Source: Mangrovicoccus ximenensis
GTDB lineage: Bacteria; Pseudomonadota; Alphaproteobacteria; Rhodobacterales; Rhodobacteraceae
Assembly: GCF_003056725.1 (NCBI RefSeq)
Contig: NZ_QBKZ01000001.1
Coordinates: 1,024,486-1,088,485, forward strand
Length of the DNA: 64,000 nucleotides
Direction: 5' to 3'
A program made the position numbers and the translations under genes. The notes under the pieces are model-generated. The model saw nothing but the letters and a program-made list of their open reading frames with translations, searched no databases and was not told the origin of the DNA. Shown piece after piece: positions 1-9,393 of this stretch. The number at the start of each line of letters is the position of its first letter. Position 1 is the stretch's first letter.

Positions 1-2
1 GC

Positions 3-406
3 TGGGAGGTCCGTCCGCAAATCGGCGTCTCGGGCTTCCGCATCGACCTTGGGATCGTCCATCCCGACCGCGCCGGGGCCTACCTGGCCGGGGTGGAGTG
101 CGACGGCGCCAGCTACCATTCCTCCGCCACCGCGCGCGACCGCGACAAGATCCGCCAGGCGGTTCTGGAAAATCTCGGCTGGACCATCCTGCGGGTCTGG
201 TCCACCGAATGGTTCCGCAGCCCTGCCCCGGTGATCGGGCGGCTGCACGACGCGCTGTCGGCCCGGCTGGCCGAAGACCGCGCTGCCGCAGCTGAAGACG
301 CAGCCGAAGAGCCCGCGGAGGAGCTGCTCGACTGGGAAGACGCCGCGCCCGATCCCGGGCCCGCGGACAGCCTGCCCGCTCTGCCTGCGCCGGAGGTGCT
401 CGAGGG
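3..406 (+). pseudogene. REase-like (MTES_1575/DUF559-type) C-terminal nuclease domain, fragment
   Basis: Open from the left edge in frame 3. The translation contains a Vsr/DUF559-like nuclease fold: a F-R-I-D-L strand, then V-E-C-D-G-A-S-Y-H, a basic helix with R-D-R-D-K, and L-G-W-T-I-L-R-V-W-S-T-E-W-F. This arrangement is usual at the C-terminus of large DUF3320/DUF4011 helicase-like proteins, where it may act on DNA; the helicase part would lie outside the window. After an acidic Ala-rich tail the frame runs without a stop into foreign sequence at about 406, where a GMC oxidoreductase segment starts in another frame. Family assignment is moderate. Confidence 0.55.
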
Positions 407-891
407 CACGGATCAACGAGGAAGGCTGCATGCCCTATTTCAACGTTTCGCGGCCGCAGAGCCGCGGGACGGTCATGGCGAAATCCGGCGACCCGGGCGA
501 GCTGCCGGAGCTGGATCCGAATTTCCTGTCGGCGCCGGATGATCTGCGGGTCCTGCGCGAAGGTCTGCGGATGATGCGGGACATCCTTGCGCAGCCGGCT
601 TTCGACGGCATCCGCGGCGAGGAATACGCCCCCGGAAAGGGCGTGGTGTCGGATGCCGAGCTCGACGAGTACATCAGGAACGACTGCAACAGCGTCTACC
701 ACCCGGTCGGCACCTGCAAGATGGGCTCGGACAGCATGGCGGTCGTCGACGACGAACTGCGGGTGCACGGGCTCGGAGGGCTGCGCGTGGTCGATGCGTC
801 GATCATGCCGACGCTGACAAGCGGCAACACCAATGCCCCGACCATCATGATCGCCGAGAAGGCTGCCGACATGATCCGCGCGGCCGCCTGA
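407..891 (+). pseudogene. GMC-family oxidoreductase (choline dehydrogenase-like), C-terminal fragment
   Basis: About 160 codons in frame 1 ending at TGA 889-891. It matches the GMC C-terminal substrate-binding domain: an S-R-G-T-V segment, the catalytic-His signature H-P-V-G-T-C-K-M-G, and the terminal FAD-contacting stretch D-A-S-I-M-P-T followed by N-T-N-A-P-T. These flavoenzymes oxidise alcohols such as choline. The N-terminal FAD domain (about 350 residues) is absent because the reading starts at the junction near 407. It lies 100 bp upstream of an aldehyde dehydrogenase, the usual partner of an alcohol-oxidising GMC enzyme, so this stretch (407-2503) is probably a genuine contiguous locus. 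Confidence 0.8.
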
Positions 892-994
892 CCTGTCCGG
901 CCGCCGCAGACTGCGGCCGCAGGGCCGGAAAAAACTCAACCAGACGCGGCGCGCGAACCGGCACGCTGCCTTCGCCAAGTATCGGGAGGTTCCC

Positions 995-2503
995 ATGAAC
1001 AAACAGTTTTCCTTCGACAATCCGCTTGACCAGATCAGCCCCGAGACGCGCTCTTTCCTCGAGGCCAGACACCGGCTGTTCATCGACGGCGCGTCCGTCG
1101 AGGCCGTCGAGGGCGGCCGCCGGGATGTGGTCGATCCGGCCACGGGAAAGGTGATCTCCAATGTTGCGGATGCGACGCAGCGCGATGTCGACCTGGCTGT
1201 GGCAGCGGCCCGCAGGGCTTTCGACACCGGCCCGTGGCGCGATGCGAAGCCGATCGATCGCGTCAAGCTGCTGTGGCGGATCGCCGAGCTGATCGACCAG
1301 CACTCGGTGCAGCTGGCCGAACTCGACACGCTCGACGAGGGATCGCCCTACGGCGTGGTCAAGAACGGCTACATCGCCGGCGCGGCGGAACATTTCCGCT
1401 ATTTCTCGGGCTGGGCCAACAAGATCAACGGCGATACGCTGCCGGTGAGCCTGCCAGGCAGCTGGCACGCCTACACGACGCGCGAACCGGTCGGTGTCGT
1501 CGCGCAGATCCTGCCCTGGAACGTGCCGTTCCTGATGATGGCCTGGAAACTGGCCCCGGCGCTGGCGGCCGGCTGCACGGTCGTGGTGAAACCGGCCGAG
1601 GACACGCCGCTCTCCGCCATGCTCTTTGCCGAGATCTGCCGCGAGGCCGGGGTGCCCGAGGGGGTCGTGAACATCGTCACCGGCGACGGCCGCATCGGCG
1701 CGGCGCTGGTCGACCATGCCGGGATCGACAAGGTCGGCTTCACCGGATCCACCGCGACAGGCCAGGCGATCGTGCGTGCGGCGGCGGGCAACCTCAAGCG
1801 CGTCAGCCTCGAGCTCGGCGGCAAGAGCCCGGTCTTCGTGTTCCCCGATGCCGACATCGAAGCGGCGATCCCGCAGGTGGCGGAGTCGGTCTATCTCAAC
1901 AGCGGCCAGGCCTGCAGCGCGGGATCGCGCCTCTATATCCACGAGGACGTCTATGACCGCGTGATCGAGGGGGTCGCGGCCTATTCCGAAGGGCTGAATC
2001 TTGGCCATGGCCTCGACCCCGCGACCAACATGGGCCCGATCATCTCGGCCAGGCAGTTCGAGCGGGTGAAGCGGCTGCTGGAGACCGGCGTCAAGGAAGG
2101 GGCCAGCATGGTGACGGGCGGCGATGCCGGCATGGAGGGCTTCTTCGTGCGGCCGACCCTGCTGCGCGACGTGACGCCCGAGATGTGCGTCTACCGCGAG
2201 GAGATCTTCGGTCCGGTCATCAGCGCCATGAAGATGACCACCCGCAATATCGAGGAACTCGCCCGCGAGGCCAACAATACCGAATACGGCCTGGCGGCGA
2301 GCATCTGGACCAATGACCTGAAACTGGCGCACCAGCTGTCCGGCCGCATCCGGGCAGGCACGATCTGGCTGAATGCGCATAACATGATCGACCCGTCCAT
2401 GGGCTGGGGCGGCTTCAAGCAGTCCGGCTGGGGCCGCGAAATGGGCCGCTCGGCGATGGACATCTACACCGAGCAGAAGACCGTGGCGATGAAAGTCGGC
2501 TGA
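995..2503 (+). CDS. NAD(P)-dependent aldehyde dehydrogenase
   Basis: Complete 502-residue ALDH-superfamily enzyme, normal length. It oxidises an aldehyde to the acid with NAD(P) in the cytoplasm. Visible signatures are the N-terminal cofactor fold with P-W-N-V-P-F, the general-base Glu at residue 273 in L-E-L-G-G-K-S-P, the nucleophile Cys at residue 307 in S-G-Q-A-C-S-A-G-S, and the E-E-I-F-G-P-V motif. ATG 995 follows a GGGAGG ribosome site. It follows the GMC oxidoreductase fragment on the same strand, suggesting a two-step alcohol-to-acid oxidation like BetA/BetB, but the substrate cannot be read from sequence. Intact, without frameshift. Confidence 0.95.
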   Translation: MNKQFSFDNPLDQISPETRSFLEARHRLFIDGASVEAVEGGRRDVVDPATGKVISNVADATQRDVDLAVAAARRAFDTGPWRDAKPIDRVKLLWRIAELIDQHSVQLAELDTLDEGSPYGVVKNGYIAGAAEHFRYFSGWANKINGDTLPVSLPGSWHAYTTREPVGVVAQILPWNVPFLMMAWKLAPALAAGCTVVVKPAEDTPLSAMLFAEICREAGVPEGVVNIVTGDGRIGAALVDHAGIDKVGFTGSTATGQAIVRAAAGNLKRVSLELGGKSPVFVFPDADIEAAIPQVAESVYLNSGQACSAGSRLYIHEDVYDRVIEGVAAYSEGLNLGHGLDPATNMGPIISARQFERVKRLLETGVKEGASMVTGGDAGMEGFFVRPTLLRDVTPEMCVYREEIFGPVISAMKMTTRNIEELAREANNTEYGLAASIWTNDLKLAHQLSGRIRAGTIWLNAHNMIDPSMGWGGFKQSGWGREMGRSAMDIYTEQKTVAMKVG

Positions 2504-2510
2504 ACGGAGG

Positions 2511-2537
2511 GGATGGCGTTCCCCCGGGGCGCCATCC
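2511..2537 (+). terminator. Hairpin after the aldehyde dehydrogenase
   Basis: A perfect 8-bp inverted repeat (GGATGGCG / CGCCATCC) around an 11-nt loop begins 8 bp past the aldehyde dehydrogenase stop. There is no T-run, so intrinsic termination is only likely. Confidence 0.5.
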
Positions 2538-2959
2538 CGGGCCTCCTTGTGCGCGCGGCCGGAGAAGGGCGCAGGTGCCGGCCGGTTTCGCCCTGCTCGG
2601 CGGCCAGGAGGACATGGCGCTGATTTGCGGACGGAAGATGCTGCGCGTTGTTCCGGCGGGGTGCCGAGATGGCCGTGTCAGGCGGCGCAGTCTCCATGCC
2701 GACGGACGCCGCCGGGATCACCCGTGGGGCCTGGCGTTGCAGATCAAGGCGGGCAGGCCGGGGACGGCGATGCGCGCCATCCAGCCTGAACGTGCCATTT
2801 CCGCGGACGGGGCCCCTCGGCGAAGGGGCGGCGCTGCGGACGTTCGGGGCGGGCAAGCGAAGGCGATCGGGCAGGAGAAGCCGCCTGCTGCCTGAGTTCA
2901 GGAAACCGTTTCCCGGGACAGCATGGGTCTTGCGGAACAGACCGAGGAAGGATCAGGAC
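2538..2959. other. Intergenic stretch without recognisable gene
   Basis: About 420 bp of high-GC DNA. The open frames here on both strands are Arg/Pro/Gly-rich and look like composition artefacts; no family, RNA fold or repeat is recognised. The last 20 bp hold the ribosome site of the next gene. Confidence 0.5.
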
Positions 2960-3152
2960 ATGAACAAGGCATTTGCATCTGCCGGGGACCTCGAGGAGAA
3001 GGCCGTCAGCTTCACGCAGGTGGGGGAGGGGCTCTATGCCTTCACGGCCGAGGGCGACCCGAACACGGGCGTGATCATCGGCGACGAAAGCGTGATGATC
3101 GTCGAGGCCCAGGCCACGCCGCGGCTGGCGCGCAAGGTGATGGAGTGCGTGC
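2960..3152 (+). pseudogene. MBL-fold metallohydrolase, N-terminal fragment
   Basis: ATG 2960 follows GAGGAAGGATCAGG. The first 64 codons match the start of quinoprotein-relay/SoxH-type metallo-beta-lactamase-fold hydrolases: V-G-E-G-L-Y-A-F-T, G-V-I-I-G-D-E-S-V-M-I-V-E-A and A-R-K-V-M-E-C-V-R-S. In the family the metal-binding H-x-H-x-D-H motif follows soon after; here the gene is cut first and the sequence continues as an EamA transporter in another frame. No catalytic residues are present, so it is non-functional as written. Confidence 0.75.
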
Positions 3153-3402
3153 GCTCCCCGAGGCCTGGGCGGCGGTGGCCTATGTCGGGCTCTTCGCGGC
3201 GCTCGCGGCCTTCATCCTCTGGGGCTACGGCGTGCGGATCAAGGGGCCGGACGCGGCCGGGCTCTATATCAACCTGATCCCGGTCTTCTCGGCGGCGCTG
3301 GCCTGGCTGCTGCTCGGCGAGGCGCTGACCCATGGCCAGGCGGCGGGGGCCGCGCTGATCCTGCTGTCGCTCTGGCTGGGGCGCGAGCGGCGCCGCCGCT
3401 AA
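3153..3402 (+). pseudogene. EamA/RhaT-family transporter, C-terminal fragment
   Basis: Frame-1 segment of about 80 codons ending at 3402. It has two or three hydrophobic helices and the EamA end pattern: A-A-V-A-Y-V-G-L-F-A-A-L-A, then N-L-I-P-V-F-S-A-A-L-A-W and L-L-L-G-E-A-L-T, with a basic tail. EamA proteins are ten-helix inner-membrane metabolite exporters; only the last quarter is here. The 5' boundary is the junction with the MBL fragment at about 3153. Confidence 0.8.
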
Positions 3403-3421
3403 GATTTCCGTTGCGGAAATC
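3403..3421 (+). terminator. Hairpin after EamA fragment
   Basis: Perfect 8-bp stem GATTTCCG / CGGAAATC with a 3-nt loop, starting at the EamA stop codon. It has no clean T-tract. Confidence 0.5.
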
Positions 3422-3482
3422 TGTTCGGAAATCAACCTCCGCTTGCTAGCATCGGGCGAATCCATCCGCAGGGAGGGCCGCC

Positions 3483-3955
3483 GTGAAACTCGCAGCACTG
3501 CTCGACAGCTGGCAGAAATGGCTGACCTTCATCGTCGCGCTGGCCTCGGCCTATTACGCGGCGGGGAATTTCATCTCGGGCCGCTTTGCCACCAGCAACC
3601 AGGCGATCCAGGCGGCCGAGAGCCGGATGGACCTGTTCCGTACCCAGCCGGGCTATGTGCTGACCTATCTGGAGAACGCCTATCCCGGCTATGCCTATTG
3701 CGCGGCGCTCTCGGCGGTGCAGGCCTGCATGAGCGCGATCGGCACGGCGACCGATGTCAGCCCGAGCTGCCACCAGTCGGCGAACACCTTCACCGGCGAG
3801 CAGGACGGCACCGCCGCCGACGGCACCGACCGGGTCACCACCTCGCCGATGGCCGGCGAGCTGATCGCCCAGGAGATCGACGCGATCGCCCGCAAGGTCG
3901 GGCTGAGCGAGGCAGTCCTGGCGGAGAAGGCGCGGAAGATGTCGGAGCAGCCGGA
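3483..3955 (+). pseudogene. Uncharacterised single-pass membrane protein, N-terminal part
   Basis: ATG 3483 follows GGGAGGGCCGCC. About 158 credible residues: a short cytoplasmic start, one hydrophobic segment (F-I-V-A-L-A-S-A-Y-Y-A-A-G, residues 15-27), then a polar region with three cysteines and a closing helix rich in Glu/Lys. No family is recognised. From about 3955 the reading becomes Gly/Pro-rich and merges with reverse-strand genes, so the true C-terminus is lost at a junction between 3955 and 4012. The sequence from 3955 to 4012 cannot be assigned with confidence. Confidence 0.45.
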
Positions 3956-4011
3956 AGGCGGGGGCGCCGGCGCGGGCTCGGGCTGTTCGGGGGACCTGCT
4001 CGACGATGGCC

Positions 4012-4174
4012 TCGCGGTCTGGGAAGCGGGGCCGCCGCCGGCAAGGCCGCACATTCCGGCGCCAACGACCAGCACGTCGGTCACGCCGTCGCGCCGGGGC
4101 ACCCAGGACTTGGCGGGCAGCTCGAGACAGGCCAGGTCTTCGGCCAGGCGGTCTTCCAGCGCGGCGAGGCTCAT
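4012..4174 (-). pseudogene. FAD/NAD(P)-binding protein, N-terminal fragment
   Basis: Reverse-strand ATG at 4174 overlaps the stop of the upstream aminotransferase (ATGA). The 54 codons encode a short helical lead, then a beta-strand and dinucleotide-binding loop D-V-L-V-V-G-A-G-M-C-G-L-A. This is the start of a flavin monooxygenase-like or lysine/ornithine-hydroxylase-like protein. The gene is cut just after the GxGxxG loop. Confidence 0.6.
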
Positions 4175-4681
4175 GCGATCGCCTTCGCCTCCGAGACATG
4201 GCGGAAGCGCGCGGTGCCCGGGTCGCAGACGTAATCCGCGGCGCGGGTCCCGGCCTCGCGCGCCAGCGACGCGACGCCCTCGAGGATGCGGGCGACCTCG
4301 TCCCCGGAATGCAGCCAGCTGAGGTTCAGCCGCACCCAGCCGGGCTTTTCCATCTCGTGGCCGGCGCTCAGCCGTCCGAAGAGCTTGTCCGAGCCCTCCT
4401 CGTCTATGCCGAGCAGCTGGTGGGCATAGGGGCCGGCGCAGGCGCAGCCGCCGCGGACCTGGATGCCGTGGACGTCCGACAGCATGCGGGTGAAGAGCTG
4501 GTGATGCACGTAGCCCTGGCTGCCGCGGATGCGGAAGGACAGGATCGGCAGGGCTGGCGCCCCGGCCGGGCCGAGGAGCTCGATCTGCGGCACCTGCCCC
4601 CAGGCCTCGAGCGCGCGGGCGCGCAGCTCCCCGTCGATCGCGTGGAGCCGGTCCGCGGAGCGGCCAGCGGCGGGCTCCGCG
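4171..4681 (-). pseudogene. Class V aminotransferase-fold PLP enzyme, C-terminal fragment
   Basis: About 170 codons ending at TGA 4173-4171. The segment carries the C-terminal domain of a cysteine-desulfurase-like protein: I-L-S-F-R-I, V-H-H-Q-L-F-T-R-M-L-S-D, and the Cys-rich loop R-G-G-C-A-C-A-G-P-Y-A-H. Family members are about 450 residues; the PLP-lysine domain is missing. The segment begins directly after the stop of another gene in the same frame. Translational coupling with the FAD protein suggests a genuine two-gene operon piece. Confidence 0.7.
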
Positions 4682-4683
4682 TC

Positions 4684-5195
4684 TCACCTGACCGTGCCGA
4701 TGTCGAATGCCGGGACCTCGTCGCGGGTGAACCAGTCCGGGCGGTCGTTGCTCCAGCAGAGGCGCCGACCGCCGCCGCCGCGGCGGGCGCGAAGCTGGTA
4801 ATGCGCGCCGTAGAGCGGTCGGACCGCGCCGTCTCCCCCCGCCGTTCCGGGATGATCCGCCCGACGATCATCCGGGCATGGCGCCCGTCGCCCTCGTCTT
4901 CGATCGCGAGGACCTCCGCGAAATACCGCCGGAACGGGGCGCGCTGGCGGAAGCGCTTCAGCTGGCCGAGCACCGTGTCGCGGCCCTCGAAATGCCTCAG
5001 GGGCGCGCAGCCGCCCGAGATGTTTTCGGCATAGGTGGCGGCCCGCAGGCCCATGCCGTCCTGCTCGACCGCAAAGGCGTAGCGGACGCAAAGTTCGGGC
5101 GTCCCACGGTTTCGGGCGGCCCGGAAGGCAAGGAAGCCCTTGAACTCGCCGCCATTGTCGGCAGGGTCCCTGCTCAGGGCCCGCCAGAGTCTCGG
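4684..5195 (-). pseudogene. Unrecognised protein with a probable frameshift
   Basis: Two reverse-strand frames together look like one soluble protein of at least 165 residues: the first from about 5195 to 4838 (contains Y-A-E-N-I-S-G-G-C-A-P-L and L-A-I-E-D-E-G-D-G-R), the second from about 4838 to the stop at 4684 (contains L-Y-G-A-H-Y-Q-L-R-A-R and D-W-F-T-R-D-E-V-P-A-F). They change frame in a run of six Gs near 4836, suggesting a 1-base indel. No in-frame start codon is visible before the aminopeptidase ribosome site at 5205, so the 5' end is probably missing. I cannot name the family. Confidence 0.4.
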
Positions 5196-5218
5196 GCCGC
5201 CGCGTTGAAGGAGCCGCC

Positions 5219-6459
5219 ATGACCGCCCCCGCCCTCGATCCCGTCCTGCTTGCCCGCCTTGCCGATGTCGCCGTCAAGGTGGGCCTCAACCTCCAGCCGG
5301 GACAGGATCTGGTGCTGACCGCCCCCGTCGAGGCGCTGCCGCTGGTGCGCGAGATCGCCGCCTCCGCCTACCGCCATGGCGCCGGGCTGGTCACGCCGCT
5401 GCTGTCCGATGACGAAATCGCCCGTGCCCGGTTCCGCCACGGCGCGAGGCGAGCTTCGACCGTGCGCCGGGATGGCTCCACCAGGGCATGGCACAGGCCT
5501 TCTCCGAAGGCGCCGCTCGGATGGCGATTGCCGGAGCGGACCCGATGGCGCTGGCCGCCGAGGATCCCGAGAAGGTCGCCCGCGCCAACAAGGCCAATTC
5601 GATCGCCTACAAGCCCGCGCTGTCGAAAATCGCCAATTTCGAGATCAACTGGACGATTGCCGCCTTTCCGACGGTTGGCTGGGCGCGGCAGGTCTTCCCC
5701 GGCCTGCCTGAGGACGAAGCGGTCGCCAAGCTGGCCGATGCGATCTTCGCCGCCTCGCGGGTAACCGGAAACGACCCGGTCTCGTCCTGGGAAGCGCATA
5801 ATGCGGCGCTCCGGACGCGGACCGAATGGCTCAACGGCGAGCGTTTCGACGCGCTGCATTTCACCGGGCCGGGCACCGACCTGACCGTCGGGCTGGCCGA
5901 CGGCCATGAATGGCAGGGCGGCGCATCCGCTGCGCAGAACGGCGTGACCTGCAACGCGAACATCCCGACCGAAGAGGTCTTCACCACGCCTCACGCGCAT
6001 CGCGTAAACGGCACGGTGCGCGCGACCAAGCCGCTGTCCTACAACGGCGCGCTGATCGAGGAGATCGAGATGCGCTTCGAGGACGGGCGCGCGGTCGAGG
6101 CCCGCTCGGCCAAGGGCGCAACGGTGCTCGGGCGGATGCTCGACAGCGACGAGGGCGCGCGGCGCCTCGGCGAGGTCGCGCTGGTGCCGTTCAGCTCGCC
6201 GATCTCGCAGACCGGGCTGCTGTTCTACAACACGCTGTTCGACGAGAACGCAGCCTGCCATATCGCGATGGGGCAATGCTATTCCAAGTGCTTCCTCGAC
6301 GGCGCCTCGCTGTCGCCGGAACAGGTCGCGGCGCAGGGCGGCAACAGCTCGATGATCCATGTCGACTGGATGATCGGCGGGCCGCAGACCGACATCGACG
6401 GAGTTCGGGCCGACGGCACGCGCGTGCCGGTGTTCCGCAACGGCGAATGGGCGCGGTAA
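5219..6459 (+). pseudogene. M29-family aminopeptidase with a single-base frameshift
   Basis: The start ATG 5219 follows GAAGGAG. The N-terminal frame (residues 1-77, V-G-L-N-L-Q-P-G-Q-D-L and the L-L-S-D-D-E-I-A-R-A-R-F region) continues in a different frame through to TGA at 6459. The expected H-G-A-E-A-S-F-D-R-A-P-G-W-L reads correctly if one G is restored near 5449. The C-terminal part has the AmpS/thermophilic metalloaminopeptidase features: E-W-L-N-G-E-R, N-I-P-T-E-E-V-F-T-T-P and M-I-H-V-D-W-M-I-G. Restored length is about 413, normal for the family. Either a sequencing deletion or a recent inactivating mutation. Confidence 0.85.
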
Positions 6460-6596
6460 CCCCGCGGGCGGGTCGTCTGCGGACATGATCGACGGGAGGG
6501 CGGCGACCGTCCTCGAGGCTGGCGTCGGCCGTGCCCCGCGATCTGCGCAGGGCCTTCGGAAGCGGCCCTGCCGGTCCGGGGCGCGGGAGGACTGGC

Positions 6597-7264
6597 CTGA
6601 TGCTCCGAGCCGCGCTCGAGGGCGGCGGCCAGCGACAGCAGCTCGCCCGCCGCGACCCCCTCCGCCGGAACCGTGTCGGTCAGCGCAGGCTTGCCCTCGG
6701 TCAGCGTCCCGGTCTTGTCGACGACCAGCACCCCGACCTTGGAGAACCGCTCCAGCGCCTCGGCATCGCGGATCAGCACGCCCGCCTGCGCGCCGCGCCC
6801 CGTGGCCACCATGATCGACATCGGCGTCGCCAACCCCAGCGCACAGGGGCAGGCGATGATCAGCACCGAAACTGCGGCAACGAACGCGTAGCTCAGCGCC
6901 GGGGACGGGCCGAAGAGCGCCCAGACCAAGAAGGCCAGCACCGCGACCGCGACCACAGCGGGCACGAAATAGGACGCCACCCGGTCGGCCACCGCCTGGA
7001 TCGGCGCGCGCGAGCGCTGCGCCTTCGAGACCATGCCGACGATCCGCGCCAGGGTCGTCTCGGCCCCGACGCTCTCGGCGCGCATCACGAAGCTGCCGGA
7101 CTTGTTCAGCGTGCCGCCGGTGACGGGCTCGCCCTCGGTCTTTTCCACCGGGACCGGCTCGCCGGTGATCATGCTCTCGTCCACGGCGGAGCGGCCCTCG
7201 GTCACCACCCCGTCGACCGGCACGCTCTCGCCCGGGCGCACGCGCAGCAGGTCGGTCCGGCCCG
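6597..7264 (-). pseudogene. P1B-type (copper/heavy-metal) ATPase, middle fragment
   Basis: About 222 codons of a metal-transporting P-type ATPase: actuator domain ([13 protein letters not shown]), transmembrane metal site C-P-C, and the phosphorylation loop [10 protein letters not shown]. It ends at the start of the nucleotide-binding domain (A-L-E-R-G-S-E-H). The C-P-C motif indicates Cu(+)-type or related soft-metal export. Both ends are cut: the N-terminus by an SMP-30 gene at 7265 and the C-terminus near 6597. The 130 bp down to the aminopeptidase stop (6460-6596) hold nothing I recognise. Confidence 0.85.
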
Positions 7265-8103
7265 CCGAAGGCGCAGTTGGTGGTGCCGAGGCCGCGCGGC
7301 GAGCGCACGACGGCGACGGGACGTCCCAGCGCGTCATGCACCCAGACGAGCCCCATGCCGGTCTGGCAGACCACCACGCCGTTCGCCGCGGTCAGCGCCA
7401 GCCCGTCCGGCCCGGCACGGCCGCCCGAGAACTGGATGAAGAGCCCCGCCTTGTTCACCCGCCCCGAGGCCGCCAGCGGCAGCCGCCAGACCGCATTGGC
7501 GCGGGTCACGGCGAGGAACAGCACATGCTCGTCGAGATCGAGCACCAGCCCGTTCGGGCTCGGCACCTTGTCGATCAGGCAGTCGAGCCGCCCGGTCGCG
7601 GGCTGCCAGCGCCAGACCCGCCCCGAAGGGTCCTGAAGGCCGGTCTGGCCCTGGTCGGTGAAATAGAGCGCGCCGTCGCGGCCGAAATGCAGGTCGTTGC
7701 AGCCCTTGAAGCCCTCGGTATCGGCATCGCGCAGCGCGGCGGTGACCGCGCCGGTCTGCGGGTCGAGCTCCATGATGCCGTTCTGGTAGTCGGCGAGGAA
7801 GATCCGGCCCGACGCGTCGATCTTCAGGCCGTTCGGCTGGCCGTCGAATTCGGCGACCTGCGCCACCTGCCCCGAGGGATCGGCGCGGAACACCCGGCCG
7901 AAGGGGATGTCGACGAACCACAGGTTGCCCGCCCGGTCGAAGGACGGCCCCTCGATGAAGCTGTCCACGGTCGCGCCGCGGCGGTTGCGGTCCGCCCAGT
8001 AGGAGCGCTGTCCGGTGCGCCGCAGCGCCTCGGGCAGCTCCGCGAAAGGCTCCGCGTCGATCACCGCCGGTTCGGGGAAGGGATAGGTCTGCATGGGCGT
8101 CAT
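7265..8103 (-). CDS. SMP-30/gluconolactonase-family lactonase, 3' end truncated
   Basis: ATG 8103 overlaps the dctM stop (ATGA). About 280 residues of a six-bladed beta-propeller lactonase: [15 protein letters not shown] metal-ligand Glu region, [20 protein letters not shown] and S-P-N-G-L-V-L-D. Such enzymes hydrolyse sugar or other lactones. Family length is about 290-300; the gene is cut after N-C-A-F-G-G, just short of its end, by a junction with the ATPase fragment. Translational coupling to a TRAP transporter suggests the transported solute or a derivative is a lactone. Confidence 0.85.
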
Positions 8104-9392
8104 CCGATGGTCAGCGAGGGCAGGAAGAGCGCGATCTGCGGCGCCGCGATCAGCAGGAGCAGGAAGCCCAGGATGATCGCGAAGAACGGCATCGTGCCGA
8201 GGATCACGTCCTCGATCGACACCTTCTTCGAGGCGCTGGCGACGACGAAGAGGATCACGCCGAGGGGCGGGGTCAGCTGGCCGAGCTCGACCAGGATCAC
8301 CACGAAGACCCCGAACCAGATCGGATCGACATCGAAGGCCAGCAGCGCCGGGAAGATCACCGGCACGATGATCGCGATCATGCCGAGGCCTTCCATGAAG
8401 CAGCCGAGGATCGCGAAGACCGCGACGAGGATCAGCAGGAAGGTCAGCCGCGAGACATTGGCGCCCGCCAGGTAGTCGACCAGGTCCTCGCCCACCCCCG
8501 ACAGCGCCGTCGCATAGGCGAAGATCATCGAGGTGAAGACGATGAAGAGGATGCTGCCGCTCATCAGAACGGTGCGGCTGACCGCGTCCGAGAGCAGCTT
8601 CAGGTTCAGCCGCCCGTAGAGCCCGGCGACCAGCATCGCGCCGATCACGCCGACGGCGCCGGCCTCGGTCGGGGTGGCGAAGCCGCCATAGATGCTGCCC
8701 AGCACGATGACGATCAGGATCAGGAAGGGCAGGATGTCGCGCAGCGCCGAGACGAGTTCCGCCGGGGTCGCCTTGCGGGTCTCCTTCGGCGCCAGCCCGG
8801 GGTTCAGGGTCGCGCGGACGGCGATATAGGCCATGTAGCACAGCGCCAGCAGGATGCCGGGCAGCAGGCCCGCCGCGAAGAGCCGCGCGATCGAGGTCTC
8901 GGTGAAGGTCGAATAGACGATCATCGTGATCGAGGGCGGGATCAGGATGCCGAGCGTGCCGCCCGCAGCCAGCGAGCCCGCGACCAGGCGGCGGCCGTAG
9001 CCGCGCGAGGTCAGCTCCGGCACCGCGACGGTCGACATGGCGGCGGCGGTCGGCGCGCTGCCGCCCGAGATCGCCGCGAAGATGCCGCTGCCGGCGATGT
9101 TGGTGTGGAGAAGCCCGCCCGGCAGGCGGCGCATGAAGGGCGCGACGCCGTTATAGAGCCGCGACGACAGGCCCGAGCCCAGCAGGATCTCGGCCATCAG
9201 CACGAAGAGCGGGATCGCCGCCAGGGTGAAGCTGTTGGCCGCGCCCCAGCTGACCAGGCCGAGCGCCTTCCAGCCTGCTGCGCCCTTCAGCAGCCAGATG
9301 TAGAAGAGCCCGGCGCCCGCCACCGCGAACTGGACCCACATGCCGCCGAGGATCAGCCCGATCAGCAGCCCGAAGGCAAGGATGGCTTCCAT
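8100..9392 (-). CDS. dctM: TRAP transporter large permease (DctM)
   Basis: Complete 430-residue inner-membrane protein with about 12 hydrophobic helices and DctM-family signatures: S-G-S-A/G-S-A-P-T near residue 90, L-I-P-P-S near 155, F-A-T-P-T-E-A-G-A near 245 and L-G-Q-L-T-P-P-L-G-V near 380. It forms the Na+-coupled channel that receives solute from the periplasmic binding protein. It follows dctQ by 1 bp and overlaps the SMP-30 gene by the ATGA motif, so dctP-dctQ-dctM-lactonase is one operon. Confidence 0.95.
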   Translation of the reverse strand: MEAILAFGLLIGLILGGMWVQFAVAGAGLFYIWLLKGAAGWKALGLVSWGAANSFTLAAIPLFVLMAEILLGSGLSSRLYNGVAPFMRRLPGGLLHTNIAGSGIFAAISGGSAPTAAAMSTVAVPELTSRGYGRRLVAGSLAAGGTLGILIPPSITMIVYSTFTETSIARLFAAGLLPGILLALCYMAYIAVRATLNPGLAPKETRKATPAELVSALRDILPFLILIVIVLGSIYGGFATPTEAGAVGVIGAMLVAGLYGRLNLKLLSDAVSRTVLMSGSILFIVFTSMIFAYATALSGVGEDLVDYLAGANVSRLTFLLILVAVFAILGCFMEGLGMIAIIVPVIFPALLAFDVDPIWFGVFVVILVELGQLTPPLGVILFVVASASKKVSIEDVILGTMPFFAIILGFLLLLIAAPQIALFLPSLTIG

Positions 9393-9393
9393 C

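Noticed and set aside
5368..8841. Reverse-strand ORF of 1157 codons
   Set aside because: It runs antisense through the aminopeptidase and across the ATPase, lactonase and DctM genes; only the lactonase segment is real in this frame. Long false ORFs are expected at this GC content.
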